Shown here: positions 8,912-16,974 of the stretch, piece by piece
Numbering within the stretch: the stretch's first letter is position 1
How the letters are laid out: each line of letters begins with the position of its first letter
DNA from: Arthrobacter sp. AFG7.2
GTDB taxonomy: Bacteria; Actinomycetota; Actinomycetes; Actinomycetales; Micrococcaceae
NCBI RefSeq assembly: GCF_002892835.1
Contig: NZ_PJMB01000001.1
Span: forward strand, 558,001-622,000
Direction of reading: 5' to 3'
Length of the DNA stretch: 64,000 bases
The notes under the pieces: generated by a model
What the model saw: the letters and a program-made list of their open reading frames with translations, nothing else
Database searches by the model: none
What the model was told of the DNA's origin: nothing
Made by a program: the position numbers and the translations under genes

Positions 8912-9550
8912 ATGACTGAACCAACATCACAAGCCATCCCCGACGCCATCGGTTATGGATTTGCCGAGATGGCCGCCCTGGCGAGCTTGCGGGGCGGTGA
9001 CGCAGCAGTACCCAGCGCGGAGGCCTTGCGGGTGGGCAACTACCTTGGCGATACGGACGTGGTGAGCGCGGGGGCATCCTCCCTGGTTGCCCGCGGCCTG
9101 GCAACCGCCGAAAGCGACGGGCTTCTCGCGGTTGCAGGCCCCACCGCGGCAGTTGCCGCCGTCCTCTCTTCAGCCAGTCGCCGCATGGAGATCTCACTGC
9201 TCACCGCAGAAGGGGGCGACAGCGTGATCGCCATGGAAAATGAGGACATCCACTTGCTGTTCCAGCCGCGCTCCTACTTCACCTGGTGGGCCATGGCGCA
9301 GAGACCGGACGTCACAGCTGCCGAGGCCAATTTCGCGGTCATCAGGCAGCACCTGCACAATAACCCGCAGGGGGGCGCAACAATTCGTCGCCGCGAGGAG
9401 CTCACGGGGCAGACCCTTTACGTGAAAAATGGCAGAGGCGGATCATGGACCATCGGCACCGCCAACGCGCAGCAGAAGGACATTGTTGAAACCACAGGCC
9501 TTAACGACGCTGCCCTGCTTGACCAGATCCGCACCATCCGTCAGGACTGA
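8912..9550 (+). CDS. Possible EspG-like partner of the WXG100 protein
   Basis: A 212-residue soluble protein starting at ATG 8912 after AGAGG. It has no signal peptide or membrane helix. The pattern of a leucine-rich N-terminal part, SLVARGLATAESDGLL, an alanine-rich helix, then a beta-rich half (MEISLLTAEGG, HLLFQPRSYFTWWAM) resembles EspG-type chaperones that bind ESX substrates. The resemblance is by secondary structure and position only. It could equally be an immunity or accessory protein. It follows the WXG100 gene by 23 bases and precedes the membrane gene by two, so the genes are probably cotranscribed. Confidence 0.55.
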   Translation: MTEPTSQAIPDAIGYGFAEMAALASLRGGDAAVPSAEALRVGNYLGDTDVVSAGASSLVARGLATAESDGLLAVAGPTAAVAAVLSSASRRMEISLLTAEGGDSVIAMENEDIHLLFQPRSYFTWWAMAQRPDVTAAEANFAVIRQHLHNNPQGGATIRRREELTGQTLYVKNGRGGSWTIGTANAQQKDIVETTGLNDAALLDQIRTIRQD

Positions 9551-9552
9551 CT

Positions 9553-9969
9553 ATGACATTCGATCGCGATCGTGAACGCCGCAACGATGATGTATATGCC
9601 GAGCACAAGGCGGCGCTCGCCCGGGGAGAGAAGCGCGTCCTACGGCGAACCGACACCGGCGAACTACACAGCTACCCCGGTGACGAAATCGGTTTTTCTC
9701 CCGGCCGAGGCCAGGTACAGGTCCGGTCCTGGTGGGGCATGGGAATTGTGTCTGCCTTTTTGGGGCTCCTGTTCCTTGGTTCTTCGGTGATGTTTCTTGC
9801 CTCGTTCGGGCAGGGCGCAGACCCGGAGTGGGGCGCACTGTTCGCCATCGTGCTGGGTGGTTTCGGCGCCTGGTACACCTTTGGCCTGGCCCGTGACGAG
9901 CACCGCGCCACTCAATTGCGCAAAGAGCGGGGCGCCCCTGAGCCTGGCGCTGGCCATGTCTCCCAGTGA
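9553..9969 (+). CDS. Two-helix membrane protein of the WXG100 operon
   Basis: A 138-residue protein. A charged N-terminal region (about 1-58, with EKRVLRRTDTGELHSY) precedes two membrane helices (about 58-80 and 90-112) and a short basic tail with the motif ATQLRKERGAPEP. Both termini should face the cytoplasm. The tail motif recurs in the next gene (ARKLRRARGLPKP) and in the remnant near 10.75 kb (AEKLRRTKNLPDP), so these appear to be members of one local family. Function is unknown. In a WXG100 operon, an immunity or membrane-anchoring role is plausible. Confidence 0.7.
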   Translation: MTFDRDRERRNDDVYAEHKAALARGEKRVLRRTDTGELHSYPGDEIGFSPGRGQVQVRSWWGMGIVSAFLGLLFLGSSVMFLASFGQGADPEWGALFAIVLGGFGAWYTFGLARDEHRATQLRKERGAPEPGAGHVSQ

Positions 9970-10026
9970 CACGGAAGCCTCGTTCGCCACACAGGTTTCC
10001 GGAAGCAGACACCGTTTCGACCCAAA

Positions 10027-10043
10027 GAAGTAATTCTTACTTC
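10027..10043 (+). repeat. Perfect 7-base palindrome between two membrane genes
   Basis: GAAGTAA (10027-10033) and TTACTTC (10037-10043) flank TTC. The stretch 9970-10067 has markedly lower third-position GC than its neighbours in the possible upstream frame, so I read it as intergenic, with this palindrome inside it. Confidence 0.4.
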
Positions 10044-10067
10044 GCATCGACAGGACTGGCCTGGCCC

Positions 10068-10571
10068 ATGAGAGCCACTGAGAAGACCTTCACGCCGTCG
10101 CGTCCCTACTTTTACGGATTTGGGCAGGGAGACGCCATTCATGCCTATACCCCGGAAGAGTGGGGCCTGGGAGGCTCATCGGCGTCAAGTGCCAGCAACT
10201 CGACCCACAGCCTCGCGATTCTTATCCTTGTTGGGGCCGTCATCACCGTCCCGGCACTTCTTGCCCCTATCTGGTTGGTCATTGGGGCTATCCGGTTGAA
10301 TATCGGCGTTGTCCTGTTATGCCTCGTTTGCACCCTACTCTTTACAGGCGGATGGTTCTTCGTCCTGAAATCCATTCGGCAGGAACTTCGGGCACGAAAG
10401 CTGAGGCGCGCGCGTGGACTGCCCAAACCCTGGTACGCGGTCACGGACGACCAGGCGCGTACATGGTTTGAAGAACGCCCGGGAACGCTGGAGATCACCC
10501 GGCAAAACTTCCCGAACAGCAGCCGTCCGTTCCCAAGCGACCATCATGACCGGAAACGGTCCGGTCATTAA
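10068..10571 (+). CDS. Two-helix membrane protein, paralogue-like
   Basis: About 167 residues from ATG 10068. A soluble N-terminal part with RPYFYGFGQGDAIHAYTPEEW leads to two membrane helices (about residues 46-75 and 77-98). A basic tail with ARKLRRARGLPKPWYAV follows, matching the tail of the preceding gene. A GTG at 9966 overlapping the upstream stop would add 34 residues. That stretch lacks the strong GC3 bias of real genes here and contains a palindrome, so I prefer ATG 10068, although its ribosome binding site is weak. Function unknown, probably linked to the WXG100 operon. Confidence 0.6.
   Translation: MRATEKTFTPSRPYFYGFGQGDAIHAYTPEEWGLGGSSASSASNSTHSLAILILVGAVITVPALLAPIWLVIGAIRLNIGVVLLCLVCTLLFTGGWFFVLKSIRQELRARKLRRARGLPKPWYAVTDDQARTWFEERPGTLEITRQNFPNSSRPFPSDHHDRKRSGH
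10546..10568 (+). terminator. Hairpin at the end of the WXG100 operon
   Basis: ATGACCGG (10546-10553) pairs with CCGGTCAT (10561-10568) around seven bases, directly against the stop codon. No T run follows on the plus strand, so termination is uncertain. Confidence 0.35.
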
Positions 10572-10726
10572 AAAGCCGTGCGCGCCCGGAAAGCGGACGG
10601 AACTCTTGAACCTAACCAGTTTGGGCTGCCCGAGCGGCAGGCAGGATGTTCCGGCGGCTGGTAGGGGACGTAGCCCGGCTCCTACGCAGGCGGAGGTCAT
10701 TCGTTTCCTTTCTGCTGGCTTAGAAG

Positions 10727-10807
10727 TTGGATCCGGCCGGCTACTTCAAGGAACGCAAAGCCGAAAAGCTCCGCAGGACCAAGAACCTCCCGGATCCTGT
10801 CGACTAA
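10727..10807 (+). pseudogene. Remnant C-terminal tail of a third membrane paralogue
   Basis: In the 331-base stretch between the last membrane gene and asd, one frame bounded by stops reads ...GYFKERKAEKLRRTKNLPDPVD and ends in TAA at 10805. The core matches the basic tails of the two upstream genes (ARKLRRARGLPKP and ATQLRKERGAPEP). No credible start or membrane segment precedes it in this frame. I read it as the surviving 3' end of a decayed third copy. The rest of 10572-10890 shows no gene I can support. Confidence 0.45.
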
Positions 10808-10890
10808 CGCCCCAGGTGCGTGCCGTCGTCGTACCTTCCGTAACCCGTCCAGCGTGACGTAACCGACTGCGCCCTTCCGGCCGTGCCGTC

Positions 10891-10896
10891 TAAAAT
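10891..10896 (+). promoter_or_regulatory. Leaderless-type -10 (TAAAAT) for asd
   Basis: TAAAAT ends six bases before the asd ATG at 10903, and there is no Shine-Dalgarno sequence in between. Transcription would begin at or next to the A of the start codon. Confidence 0.65.
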
Positions 10897-10902
10897 AGTC
10901 GA

Positions 10903-12033
10903 ATGACTACAGCAGCTACCCCTTCCGTCGGCCTGGTCGGATGGCGCGGCATGGTCGGCTCCGTCCTCATGCAGCGCATGCAGGACGAGGGCGACTTCGC
11001 CAACATCAACCCGGTGTTCTTCTCCACCTCCAACGCGGGAGGTCCCGCGCCCTCATTTGCTGACGGCGCCGGCAAGCTTGAAAACGCGTTCGACGTCGAC
11101 ACCCTGGCAAAGCTGCCCATTATCGTCACCGCGCAGGGCGGCGACTACACCAAGCAGGTCCACGGCGAGCTCCGCAGCCGCGGCTGGGACGGCCTGTGGA
11201 TCGACGCCGCCTCCACCCTGCGCATGAACGATGACTCCATCATCGTCCTGGACCCCATCAACCGCGACGTCATCGACAAGGGCCTGGTCAACGGCACCAA
11301 GGACTTCATCGGCGGCAACTGCACCGTGTCCTGCATGCTGATGGGCCTTGGCGGCCTGTTCAAGAACAACCTCGTGGAGTGGGGCACGTCCATGACCTAC
11401 CAGGCTGCCTCCGGCGGCGGCGCACGCCACATGCGTGAGCTGCTCAGCCAGTTCGGCACACTCAACGCCGAGGTCAGCACGGAACTGGACGACCCCGCAT
11501 CGGCCATCCTGGACATCGACCGCAAGGTCCTCGCCCACCAGCGCACCGACATCGACGCCACCCAGTTCGGCGTCCCCCTGGCCGGCTCCCTGATCCCCTG
11601 GATCGACGCCGACCTGGGCAACGGGCAGTCCAAGGAAGAGTGGAAGGCCGGGGTTGAGACCAACAAGATCCTGGGCACCTCAGAGGACAACCACGTGATC
11701 ATGGACGGGCTCTGCATCCGCATCGGGGCCATGCGCTCCCACTCGCAGGCACTCACCCTCAAGCTCCGCGAGGACCTGTCAGTCGCCGAAATCGAGAAGC
11801 TCCTGGCCGAGGACAACCAGTGGGCCAAGGTGGTTCCGAACACCAAGGAAGCCTCCATGGCCGAGCTGACCCCCGTGGCCGCTTCCGGAACCCTGGACAT
11901 CCCGGTGGGCCGCATCCGCAAGATGGAGATGGGCCCGCAGTACATCAGCGCCTTCACCGTGGGCGATCAACTCCTCTGGGGAGCAGCCGAGCCGCTGCGC
12001 CGCATGCTGAACATCGCCACCGGGAACCTCTAG
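10903..12033 (+). CDS. asd: Aspartate-semialdehyde dehydrogenase
   Basis: Reduces aspartyl phosphate to aspartate semialdehyde with NADPH, the branch point to lysine/diaminopimelate, threonine and methionine. The 376 residues begin with the nucleotide-binding motif [12 protein letters not shown]. The catalytic cysteine is C140 in [16 protein letters not shown]. The sequence is of the longer E. coli-like Asd type ([23 protein letters not shown] with the active histidine) rather than the ~345-residue type common in mycobacteria. It is a single gene with no aspartokinase next to it, and it appears to be expressed from a leaderless promoter. Confidence 0.95.
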   Translation: MTTAATPSVGLVGWRGMVGSVLMQRMQDEGDFANINPVFFSTSNAGGPAPSFADGAGKLENAFDVDTLAKLPIIVTAQGGDYTKQVHGELRSRGWDGLWIDAASTLRMNDDSIIVLDPINRDVIDKGLVNGTKDFIGGNCTVSCMLMGLGGLFKNNLVEWGTSMTYQAASGGGARHMRELLSQFGTLNAEVSTELDDPASAILDIDRKVLAHQRTDIDATQFGVPLAGSLIPWIDADLGNGQSKEEWKAGVETNKILGTSEDNHVIMDGLCIRIGAMRSHSQALTLKLREDLSVAEIEKLLAEDNQWAKVVPNTKEASMAELTPVAASGTLDIPVGRIRKMEMGPQYISAFTVGDQLLWGAAEPLRRMLNIATGNL

Positions 12034-12078
12034 CTTCCAGGCTCCCTGACGAGCGGTCCTGCCCCGCATCAACGGAGC

Positions 12079-13188
12079 TCAGCTCTCGAGGAAGGCCAGG
12101 TAGCGTTGGGCAGCCCGTGTAAAGGCAGCCCGGGCGGCAGGTCCCAGCGGCTTGGCCGGATCGAAGAGTTCAGGCACGACGGCGGCGCGCGGGCCTGAGC
12201 CTTCCCGCGCCCAGGTGCCCACCACCTCTCCCCCGGCCACCACAGTCTTTTTAAAGACGCCGTTGCCGCCGGGGACGATCCTGTTGGCATGCTCCGGTGC
12301 CAGCACCAGGCTACGGTCCTGGTAACCCAGGAGGAACTCGTCAAAGCCGGGCAGGAGCAGCACGGCCCGCTGCCCCGGCAGGCCGTCGTCGAGCAGCCCT
12401 GCGGTCTCCGGGGACAGCCAGTAGCTTGCCCCGTCGAACGCAAGCTCCACCAGCTGGTCCTTGATGTCCTCGAAGACCGTCCGGACCTCGGTCAGCGGGA
12501 GCTGGGTCCACCACGCAAAGTCCCGAAGAGTTGCAGGTCCGTGGCTGCGGAAGTACCTCAGCATGAACTCCGCGATTGCCTCCTGCCGCTCCAGTTTCCG
12601 CGACACCGGGATCCAGCCATCGAAGGCCGCCAGCAGCTGCTGGTTCCCGGCAAGCGGCCCCTGTACCAGCCATGCGTGCCGGCACAGGGTTCCGATGATG
12701 TGGATGCCCCGCTGGCCCTGCGTCGGCTGCCCGGCCGCGTCGAAAACCTGGAACAGCCCGGCACGGCTAACGGGACCTCCGGCGGCAATGTGCTCCAGTG
12801 CAATGTCACGGCATTTTTCGATGTCCGCCCAGGTGATCGCCAGTTCGCGGTGCCTGGCCGCGATGCTCCTGGTCAGCCTTTCCGCGGTGAGCTCCAGCAT
12901 CCAGCGCAGGTCCTCGGGCGCCACGAGGTGCAACGTCCCGCGCATAGGCCAGGATCGGACCACCTCACCGGCATCAAGGGCAGACCGGACACCGCTGAGG
13001 CCGCATCCCGGCACCCGCGCACCCACAGCCCACATGGCGGCCTGCAGGTCCTGGGCCTGCAGGGCAGTCATCCGGCGCACCGTTTCTGCAACAGACCCGG
13101 AGCTTCTTGTCCTGCCTGTGAGTCCCTGCGAAGCCAGCCTTAGCCTGCCCACAATTTTGCCGTTGGGACGGTCCGAGCCACCAGCCAT
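12079..13188 (-). CDS. Winged-helix DNA-binding domain protein (HTH_42 family)
   Basis: A 369-residue cytosolic protein of the COG3214/HTH_42 type. The N-terminal part contains VRRMTALQAQDLQAAMWAVGAR and SWPMRGTLHLVAPEDL, the hallmarks of this family. The C-terminal half has LLPGFDEFLLGYQDRSLV and the basic strand NGVFKKTVVAGGEVVGTW. Members related to E. coli YcaQ/AlkX act as DNA glycosylases on crosslinks or alkylated bases, but most actinobacterial members are uncharacterised, so a DNA-repair role is an inference. The start ATG is preceded by TAAGAT and a six-base spacer on the minus strand. Confidence 0.88.
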   Translation of the reverse strand: MAGGSDRPNGKIVGRLRLASQGLTGRTRSSGSVAETVRRMTALQAQDLQAAMWAVGARVPGCGLSGVRSALDAGEVVRSWPMRGTLHLVAPEDLRWMLELTAERLTRSIAARHRELAITWADIEKCRDIALEHIAAGGPVSRAGLFQVFDAAGQPTQGQRGIHIIGTLCRHAWLVQGPLAGNQQLLAAFDGWIPVSRKLERQEAIAEFMLRYFRSHGPATLRDFAWWTQLPLTEVRTVFEDIKDQLVELAFDGASYWLSPETAGLLDDGLPGQRAVLLLPGFDEFLLGYQDRSLVLAPEHANRIVPGGNGVFKKTVVAGGEVVGTWAREGSGPRAAVVPELFDPAKPLGPAARAAFTRAAQRYLAFLES

Positions 13189-13194
13189 GGCCTT

Positions 13195-13200
13195 ATCTTA
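13195..13200 (-). promoter_or_regulatory. Leaderless-type -10 (TAAGAT) for the winged-helix gene
   Basis: On the minus strand TAAGAT ends six bases before the ATG at 13188. It faces away from the similar element at 13232-13237, giving a compact divergent promoter pair. Confidence 0.6.
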
Positions 13201-13231
13201 GGGCTGGCGGCCGGTCCCGGGCACGGCACGC

Positions 13232-13237
13232 TAGGGT
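13232..13237 (+). promoter_or_regulatory. Leaderless-type -10 (TAGGGT) for the 13244 gene
   Basis: TAGGGT is followed by GGAACC and the ATG at 13244. The six-base spacing fits a leaderless message; GGAA could alternatively serve as a weak ribosome binding site. Confidence 0.5.
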
Positions 13238-13243
13238 GGAACC

Positions 13244-13741
13244 ATGACTTTGGGGAGTTTGTGGCAGTTGCTCGCGCTTAAAACCAAGCGGTGGATGACC
13301 GGCGGCACAGTGTCCGTGCTGGCAGGTTCGGCGCTGGGCCTGCTGCAGTTGTCCCGGTTTCTCGAGGATGACCGCTCAGAGCCCCTGCTGCTCCTCCCCT
13401 CCCTCGTCCTGAGCCTCGGTGGTGGCTATGCCGTGCTTTTTCCCGGCATCAGCGTCAGCAGCCCTGGAGTGCGCCTTTACCGCGACTGGCAGCACCACCC
13501 CCGCGCCGGAAAAGTCCTCTGGATCCTGTCACTGGCCGTCGCCCTCTCCGGACTCGCAGCGTGCGTCGCGGCAGGTTTCGAAAACCCGCTCATACCCGGG
13601 CAGCTGGTGTGGCTTTTCATGGGCATCTACCTGGCGATCGCCGGCTGGTCGTCCGCCCTGCTGGGCCAGGCCGCCGTGCTCCGCAGCAGTTCCCCCGACA
13701 GGAGGAGCGAGCCGGCCAGGGCTACAGTTCCAAGCCGATAA
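13244..13741 (+). CDS. Four-helix membrane protein, unknown function
   Basis: A 165-residue protein with four likely membrane segments (about residues 18-36, 46-66, 84-106, 115-143) and a short polar C-terminus. No family is recognised. Its 3' end overlaps the 3' end of the convergent murB gene by 20 bases (13722-13741), so both frames are constrained there. A short positively charged N-terminus (LKTKRWM) suggests a cytoplasmic start. Confidence 0.75.
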   Translation: MTLGSLWQLLALKTKRWMTGGTVSVLAGSALGLLQLSRFLEDDRSEPLLLLPSLVLSLGGGYAVLFPGISVSSPGVRLYRDWQHHPRAGKVLWILSLAVALSGLAACVAAGFENPLIPGQLVWLFMGIYLAIAGWSSALLGQAAVLRSSSPDRRSEPARATVPSR

Positions 13742-14789
13742 GCAGGGGTTCGGGGTGCAACTGGATGCCAAAACGGTGTTCGACGCCGGCACGCACCTCG
13801 CGTGCCACCGCCACCACGTCCTGGGCAGTGGCTGAGCCGCGGTTGGTGATGGCGAGCGTGTGCTTGGTGGACAACGCGGCCCGTCCACCGCTCACGCTCC
13901 CGGGTTCAAGTCCGAAGCCCTTGGCAAAGCCCGCCTGATCGATCAGCCAGGCGGCGGAAAGCTTCACCAGCCCGTCCTGGCCCCCCGGATAGCGGGGAGC
14001 CCCTTCGGGTAAGGCTGCCGCCACCTCGGCCGGAACAATGGGGTTGGTGAAGAACGAGCCGGTGGAGTACGTGTCCCTGTCCGTCGCATCCCACACCATC
14101 CCCTTGGAGGAACGCAGCCGCAGCACCTCACGCCGCACGTCGTTGGAGTACGCGCGCTTGCCCGCCTCAACTCCGAGGGCGCGGGCCAGTTCCGCGTACC
14201 GGATGGGTGCGCTCATCCGGCCCAGGGGCAGCTGGAACTCCACGGTCAGCACCACATAGCGGGGAGAGCCGTTCACGGTGGTCTGCTTGAGGATGGAATC
14301 CCGGTACCCGAATTTCAGCTCGGAGTTCGTGAAGGTCTTGACCGCATTCCGCTCCCGGTCCCACGTGCGCACTGCCGCTATGGTCTGGGAAACGTCAGCT
14401 CCGTAAGCCCCTACGTTCTGGACAGGGGTGGCACCGGTCGAACCGGGAATGCCGGACAGGGCCTCGATCCCGGACCAGGCATGAAGGACTGCGTGTTCCA
14501 CAAGCCTGTCCCAGTTGTGCCCCGCCTGGACCACCACGGCAACGCCGCCGCAAGAGTCCTCCGCGTTGACGGTGAACCCCTCGGAGGCGATCCTGACCAC
14601 GGTTCCGGGGAACCCGTCGTCGGAAATGAGCAGGTTGGAACCGCCGCTGATGATCAGCAACGGCTCCCCGGCCGCATCTGCCGTCCGGACGGCGTCGATG
14701 ATCGCAGCCTCGGTACGGGCCTCGATGTACGTGCCGGCTGGGCCTCCGACGGCGGCCGTGGTCAGTTCGGAAAGCATCGTGGGAGTCAC
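13722..14789 (-). CDS. murB: UDP-N-acetylenolpyruvoylglucosamine reductase
   Basis: Reduces UDP-GlcNAc-enolpyruvate to UDP-MurNAc with NADPH and FAD, the second committed step of peptidoglycan precursor synthesis. The 355 residues are the type I length. The FAD-binding segment LLIISGGSNLLISDDGFPG is near residue 45, IPGSTGATPVQNVGAYG follows, and the catalytic serine lies in STGSFFTNP. The GTG start at 14789 is four bases after AAGGTGG. In many actinobacteria murB adjoins the two MaoC-type genes found at 16.1-17.0 kb. Here a secreted protease gene on the opposite strand separates them. Confidence 0.95.
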   Translation of the reverse strand: MTPTMLSELTTAAVGGPAGTYIEARTEAAIIDAVRTADAAGEPLLIISGGSNLLISDDGFPGTVVRIASEGFTVNAEDSCGGVAVVVQAGHNWDRLVEHAVLHAWSGIEALSGIPGSTGATPVQNVGAYGADVSQTIAAVRTWDRERNAVKTFTNSELKFGYRDSILKQTTVNGSPRYVVLTVEFQLPLGRMSAPIRYAELARALGVEAGKRAYSNDVRREVLRLRSSKGMVWDATDRDTYSTGSFFTNPIVPAEVAAALPEGAPRYPGGQDGLVKLSAAWLIDQAGFAKGFGLEPGSVSGGRAALSTKHTLAITNRGSATAQDVVAVAREVRAGVEHRFGIQLHPEPLLIGLEL

Positions 14790-14857
14790 CAGACCACCTT
14801 ACTAGCGAATCCAGAGGCCCCGTCGTGGCGCGGTGGGCTACCGGTCATCCGACCGAC

Positions 14858-14881
14858 AGTTAACAAGCGCGACAATTAACT
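14858..14881. promoter_or_regulatory. AGTTAA/TTAACT inverted repeat between murB and protease
   Basis: Perfect arms AGTTAA (14858-14863) and TTAACT (14876-14881) are separated by 12 bases inside the AT-rich 14790-14986 interval. That interval must hold promoters for both divergent genes. It could be an operator for either; no regulator is linked. Confidence 0.35.
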
Positions 14882-14986
14882 AACAGAAGTGGTCTTTGAT
14901 ATTTACAAACCTGTCATATTTGCGTACGTTCTACCCCAGCGGATCACACACCTGGGTCCGCTTCCCCACAAACGCATAGGACAGCT

Positions 14987-15973
14987 ATGACCATCTCCAG
15001 GACTCTGGCCACAAGCCTCATGAGCCTCTCCACAGCCGCGTTGTTCACCCTCGCCTCGGCAGGGGGAGCCACGGCGGCACCTCCTGCTCCGGACAACAAG
15101 GAAGTTCACGGCGTCAGCAGTACCAGGATTAGCGCCACCGTCGACGCTGACTACTGGACCCCGGACCGGATGCGGGCAGCCGTGCCCGGCGAGGTGCTGG
15201 CGAAGAAGGCACTGCAACGGCAAAAGGCCAATCCTGCCCCCGCCGGGGAAACCGCCAACAAGGGTGCTGACAGCAAAATCAAGGGTTCGGATCCATCGGT
15301 CCAGCCCCTGGCGAATGCCAGTGAGAACCCGGTCCCGCATATCGGGAAGGTGTTCTTCACCCTGGGTGGATCGGATTACGTGTGTTCGGCGAACTCCGTG
15401 GCCTCCACCAACAGGAACACGGTGTCCACAGCGGGCCATTGCCTCAACGAGGGCCCGGGCGCATTCGCCACCAGGTTCACGTTTGTTCCTGCGTACCTCA
15501 ATGGCGCAGCACCTTACGGCAAGTGGACGGCCAAAGCGCTGTATGCGCCTACGCAGTGGAGCTCGTTGGGCAGCATGCAGTATGACACCGGATTCGCCGT
15601 CGTTTCGCAGCTGAACGGCCGCAATCTTGCAGACGTCGTCGGAGCCTCCGGCGTCCGCTTCAACGCTGCCCGCGGCCTTAGTTACAAAGCGTTCGGCTAC
15701 CCGGCCGCGTCACCCTTCAATGGAGAATCCCTCAAGAGCTGCACGGGCACAGCAACCAATGACCCCTACAACCCCCAGTTCAACTCCCAGGGAATCCCGT
15801 GCAACATGACCGGCGGCTCCTCAGGCGGCCCCTGGTTCATCGGCACCTCGTCCGGCGGCTACCAAAACTCCGTCAACAGCTATGGCTACGGGGCCAATTC
15901 CACCAGGATGTACGGCCCGTATTGGGGCTCCGTGATCCAGTCAACCTACAACGCCGCGGCCTCGGCATACTGA
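14987..15973 (+). CDS. Secreted trypsin-like serine protease
   Basis: A 328-residue exported protease. Residues 1-31 are a Sec signal peptide (TLATSLMSLSTAALFTLASAGGATAAP). A propeptide-like region to about residue 115 precedes the S1-type domain. The catalytic triad is H151 (STAGHC), D200 (QYDTGFAV) and S279 (GGSSGGPW). Cysteines near the histidine and around 260-275 could form disulfides. It resembles glutamyl-endopeptidase-like or chymotrypsin-like bacterial proteases in which the serine lies in GSSGGP. It is monocistronic: an AT-rich promoter region lies upstream and a strong hairpin directly follows. Confidence 0.92.
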   Translation: MTISRTLATSLMSLSTAALFTLASAGGATAAPPAPDNKEVHGVSSTRISATVDADYWTPDRMRAAVPGEVLAKKALQRQKANPAPAGETANKGADSKIKGSDPSVQPLANASENPVPHIGKVFFTLGGSDYVCSANSVASTNRNTVSTAGHCLNEGPGAFATRFTFVPAYLNGAAPYGKWTAKALYAPTQWSSLGSMQYDTGFAVVSQLNGRNLADVVGASGVRFNAARGLSYKAFGYPAASPFNGESLKSCTGTATNDPYNPQFNSQGIPCNMTGGSSGGPWFIGTSSGGYQNSVNSYGYGANSTRMYGPYWGSVIQSTYNAAASAY

Positions 15974-15995
15974 CCCGTACCACAGGACTAAGGAA

Positions 15996-16034
15996 GGGCT
16001 GGGGAAGGCCGCCCGGGGCGGCCTTCCCCAGCCC
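15996..16034. terminator. Strong bidirectional hairpin terminator
   Basis: Perfect 18-base arms (15996-16013 and 16017-16034) around a three-base loop, GC rich, sit between the convergent protease and MaoC genes. No T run is present, which is common for actinobacterial terminators. It probably stops transcription from both sides. Confidence 0.8.
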
Positions 16035-16065
16035 ATGTCCATGGGAGCCGGCTCCCCGGCGGGAC

Positions 16066-16503
16066 TCACGAAAGCCGGACGACGGCCTGCGCTTTCATCA
16101 GGACCTTCTGGCCGGCAGCCATCACAGTGAGATCAACACGCGCGGTGTTCGCCTCGGCATCGAGCTTTCCAATGATGCCGCTGACCTCGATCGTGGCCCC
16201 GGCTTCCGGCGTTCCGGTGGTGTCGGCGACCAGGACGGGTTTGGTGAAGCGGGTCTGGAAGTCGACGACGGCGGCCGGATCGCCTGCCCAATCCGTCACC
16301 AGCTGAACGGCGGAGCCCATGGTGAACATACCGTGGGCGATAACACCCGGCAGTTCCACACTGGTGGCAAACGCCTCATTCCAGTGAATAGGATTGAAGT
16401 CACCGGAGGCACCGGCATACTTGACCAGGTCGGTGCGGGTGACCTCGATAGTGCGGCTGCCGATCTCCTGGCCGGCGCTGAGGTCGTGGATGTTGAGGCT
16501 CAT
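16066..16503 (-). CDS. MaoC-type (R)-specific enoyl hydratase, HadB-like
   Basis: A 145-residue single hot-dog-fold protein. The hydratase 2 motif YAGASGDFNPIHWNEAFA is near residue 30, with the catalytic Asp and His, followed by PGVIAHGMFTMG. It hydrates or dehydrates (R)-3-hydroxyacyl thioesters and in mycobacteria (HadB) serves the FAS-II cycle. This lineage does not make mycolic acids, so the substrate here is unclear. Its start is two bases after the stop of the HadA-like gene, and the two proteins probably form a heterodimer. Confidence 0.88.
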   Translation of the reverse strand: MSLNIHDLSAGQEIGSRTIEVTRTDLVKYAGASGDFNPIHWNEAFATSVELPGVIAHGMFTMGSAVQLVTDWAGDPAAVVDFQTRFTKPVLVADTTGTPEAGATIEVSGIIGKLDAEANTARVDLTVMAAGQKVLMKAQAVVRLS

Positions 16504-16505
16504 GA

Positions 16506-16967
16506 TTACTGTCCCTCTCCGCGAACCAGGATGGATGACGTAGTGGTGGTGACCGGCTCGCGCGAATCGTCTGCGCCGAGAGCAAAGATTTCTGAGCGGG
16601 TGGTGATCATCGCCCCGCCGCCCATGGCGCGCACGCCGTCCACGTGGAGTTCAGCGACGAGGCGGTCGCCGGCAAGGATGGGCCGGTGGTGGGTGAAACG
16701 CTGGTCGGCGTGGACCACCCGGGAGAAGTCGATGCCGGCTTCCGGATCCTCGATGAGCTGGGCGTCGGCCCGCTGGGCGATGATGATCGCGAACGTCGGC
16801 GGAGCCACAAGGTCGGCATGGCCCAGGGCCGAGGCCGCCTCGACGTCAAAGTGGGCAGGATGGGCAGCTTTCACGGCCCGTGCGAACTCGCGGATTTTCT
16901 CACGGCCAACGTCGTACACCTCTGCGGCAGGGTAGCTTCGGCCTTGCAGGTCCGGATTGATAGTCAT
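16506..16967 (-). CDS. MaoC_N-type dehydratase subunit, HadA-like
   Basis: A 153-residue hot-dog protein of the MaoC_dehydrat_N group: GRSYPAAEVYDVGREKIREFA at the start, then APPTFAIIIAQ, and VVHADQRFTHHRPILAGDRL, which lines the substrate tunnel. These proteins usually lack the full catalytic motif and pair with a HadB-type subunit, encoded immediately downstream. The start at 16967 is preceded on the minus strand by TAGGCT and seven bases, suggesting a leaderless promoter for the pair. Longer upstream readings run into the ArsR gene region and are unlikely. Confidence 0.87.
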   Translation of the reverse strand: MTINPDLQGRSYPAAEVYDVGREKIREFARAVKAAHPAHFDVEAASALGHADLVAPPTFAIIIAQRADAQLIEDPEAGIDFSRVVHADQRFTHHRPILAGDRLVAELHVDGVRAMGGGAMITTRSEIFALGADDSREPVTTTTSSILVRGEGQ

Positions 16968-16974
16968 GGCATCC

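Noticed and set aside
9966..10067. GTG start at 9966 extending the second two-helix membrane gene
   Set aside because: The added codons show about 50 percent GC at third positions against much higher values in neighbouring genes, and the stretch holds a palindrome. Kept only as an alternative.
10414..10857. 147-codon plus-strand frame crossing the end of the WXG100 operon
   Set aside because: It overlaps a better-supported gene out of frame, has no ribosome binding site, and its product has no recognisable features. The related tail motif lies in a different frame.
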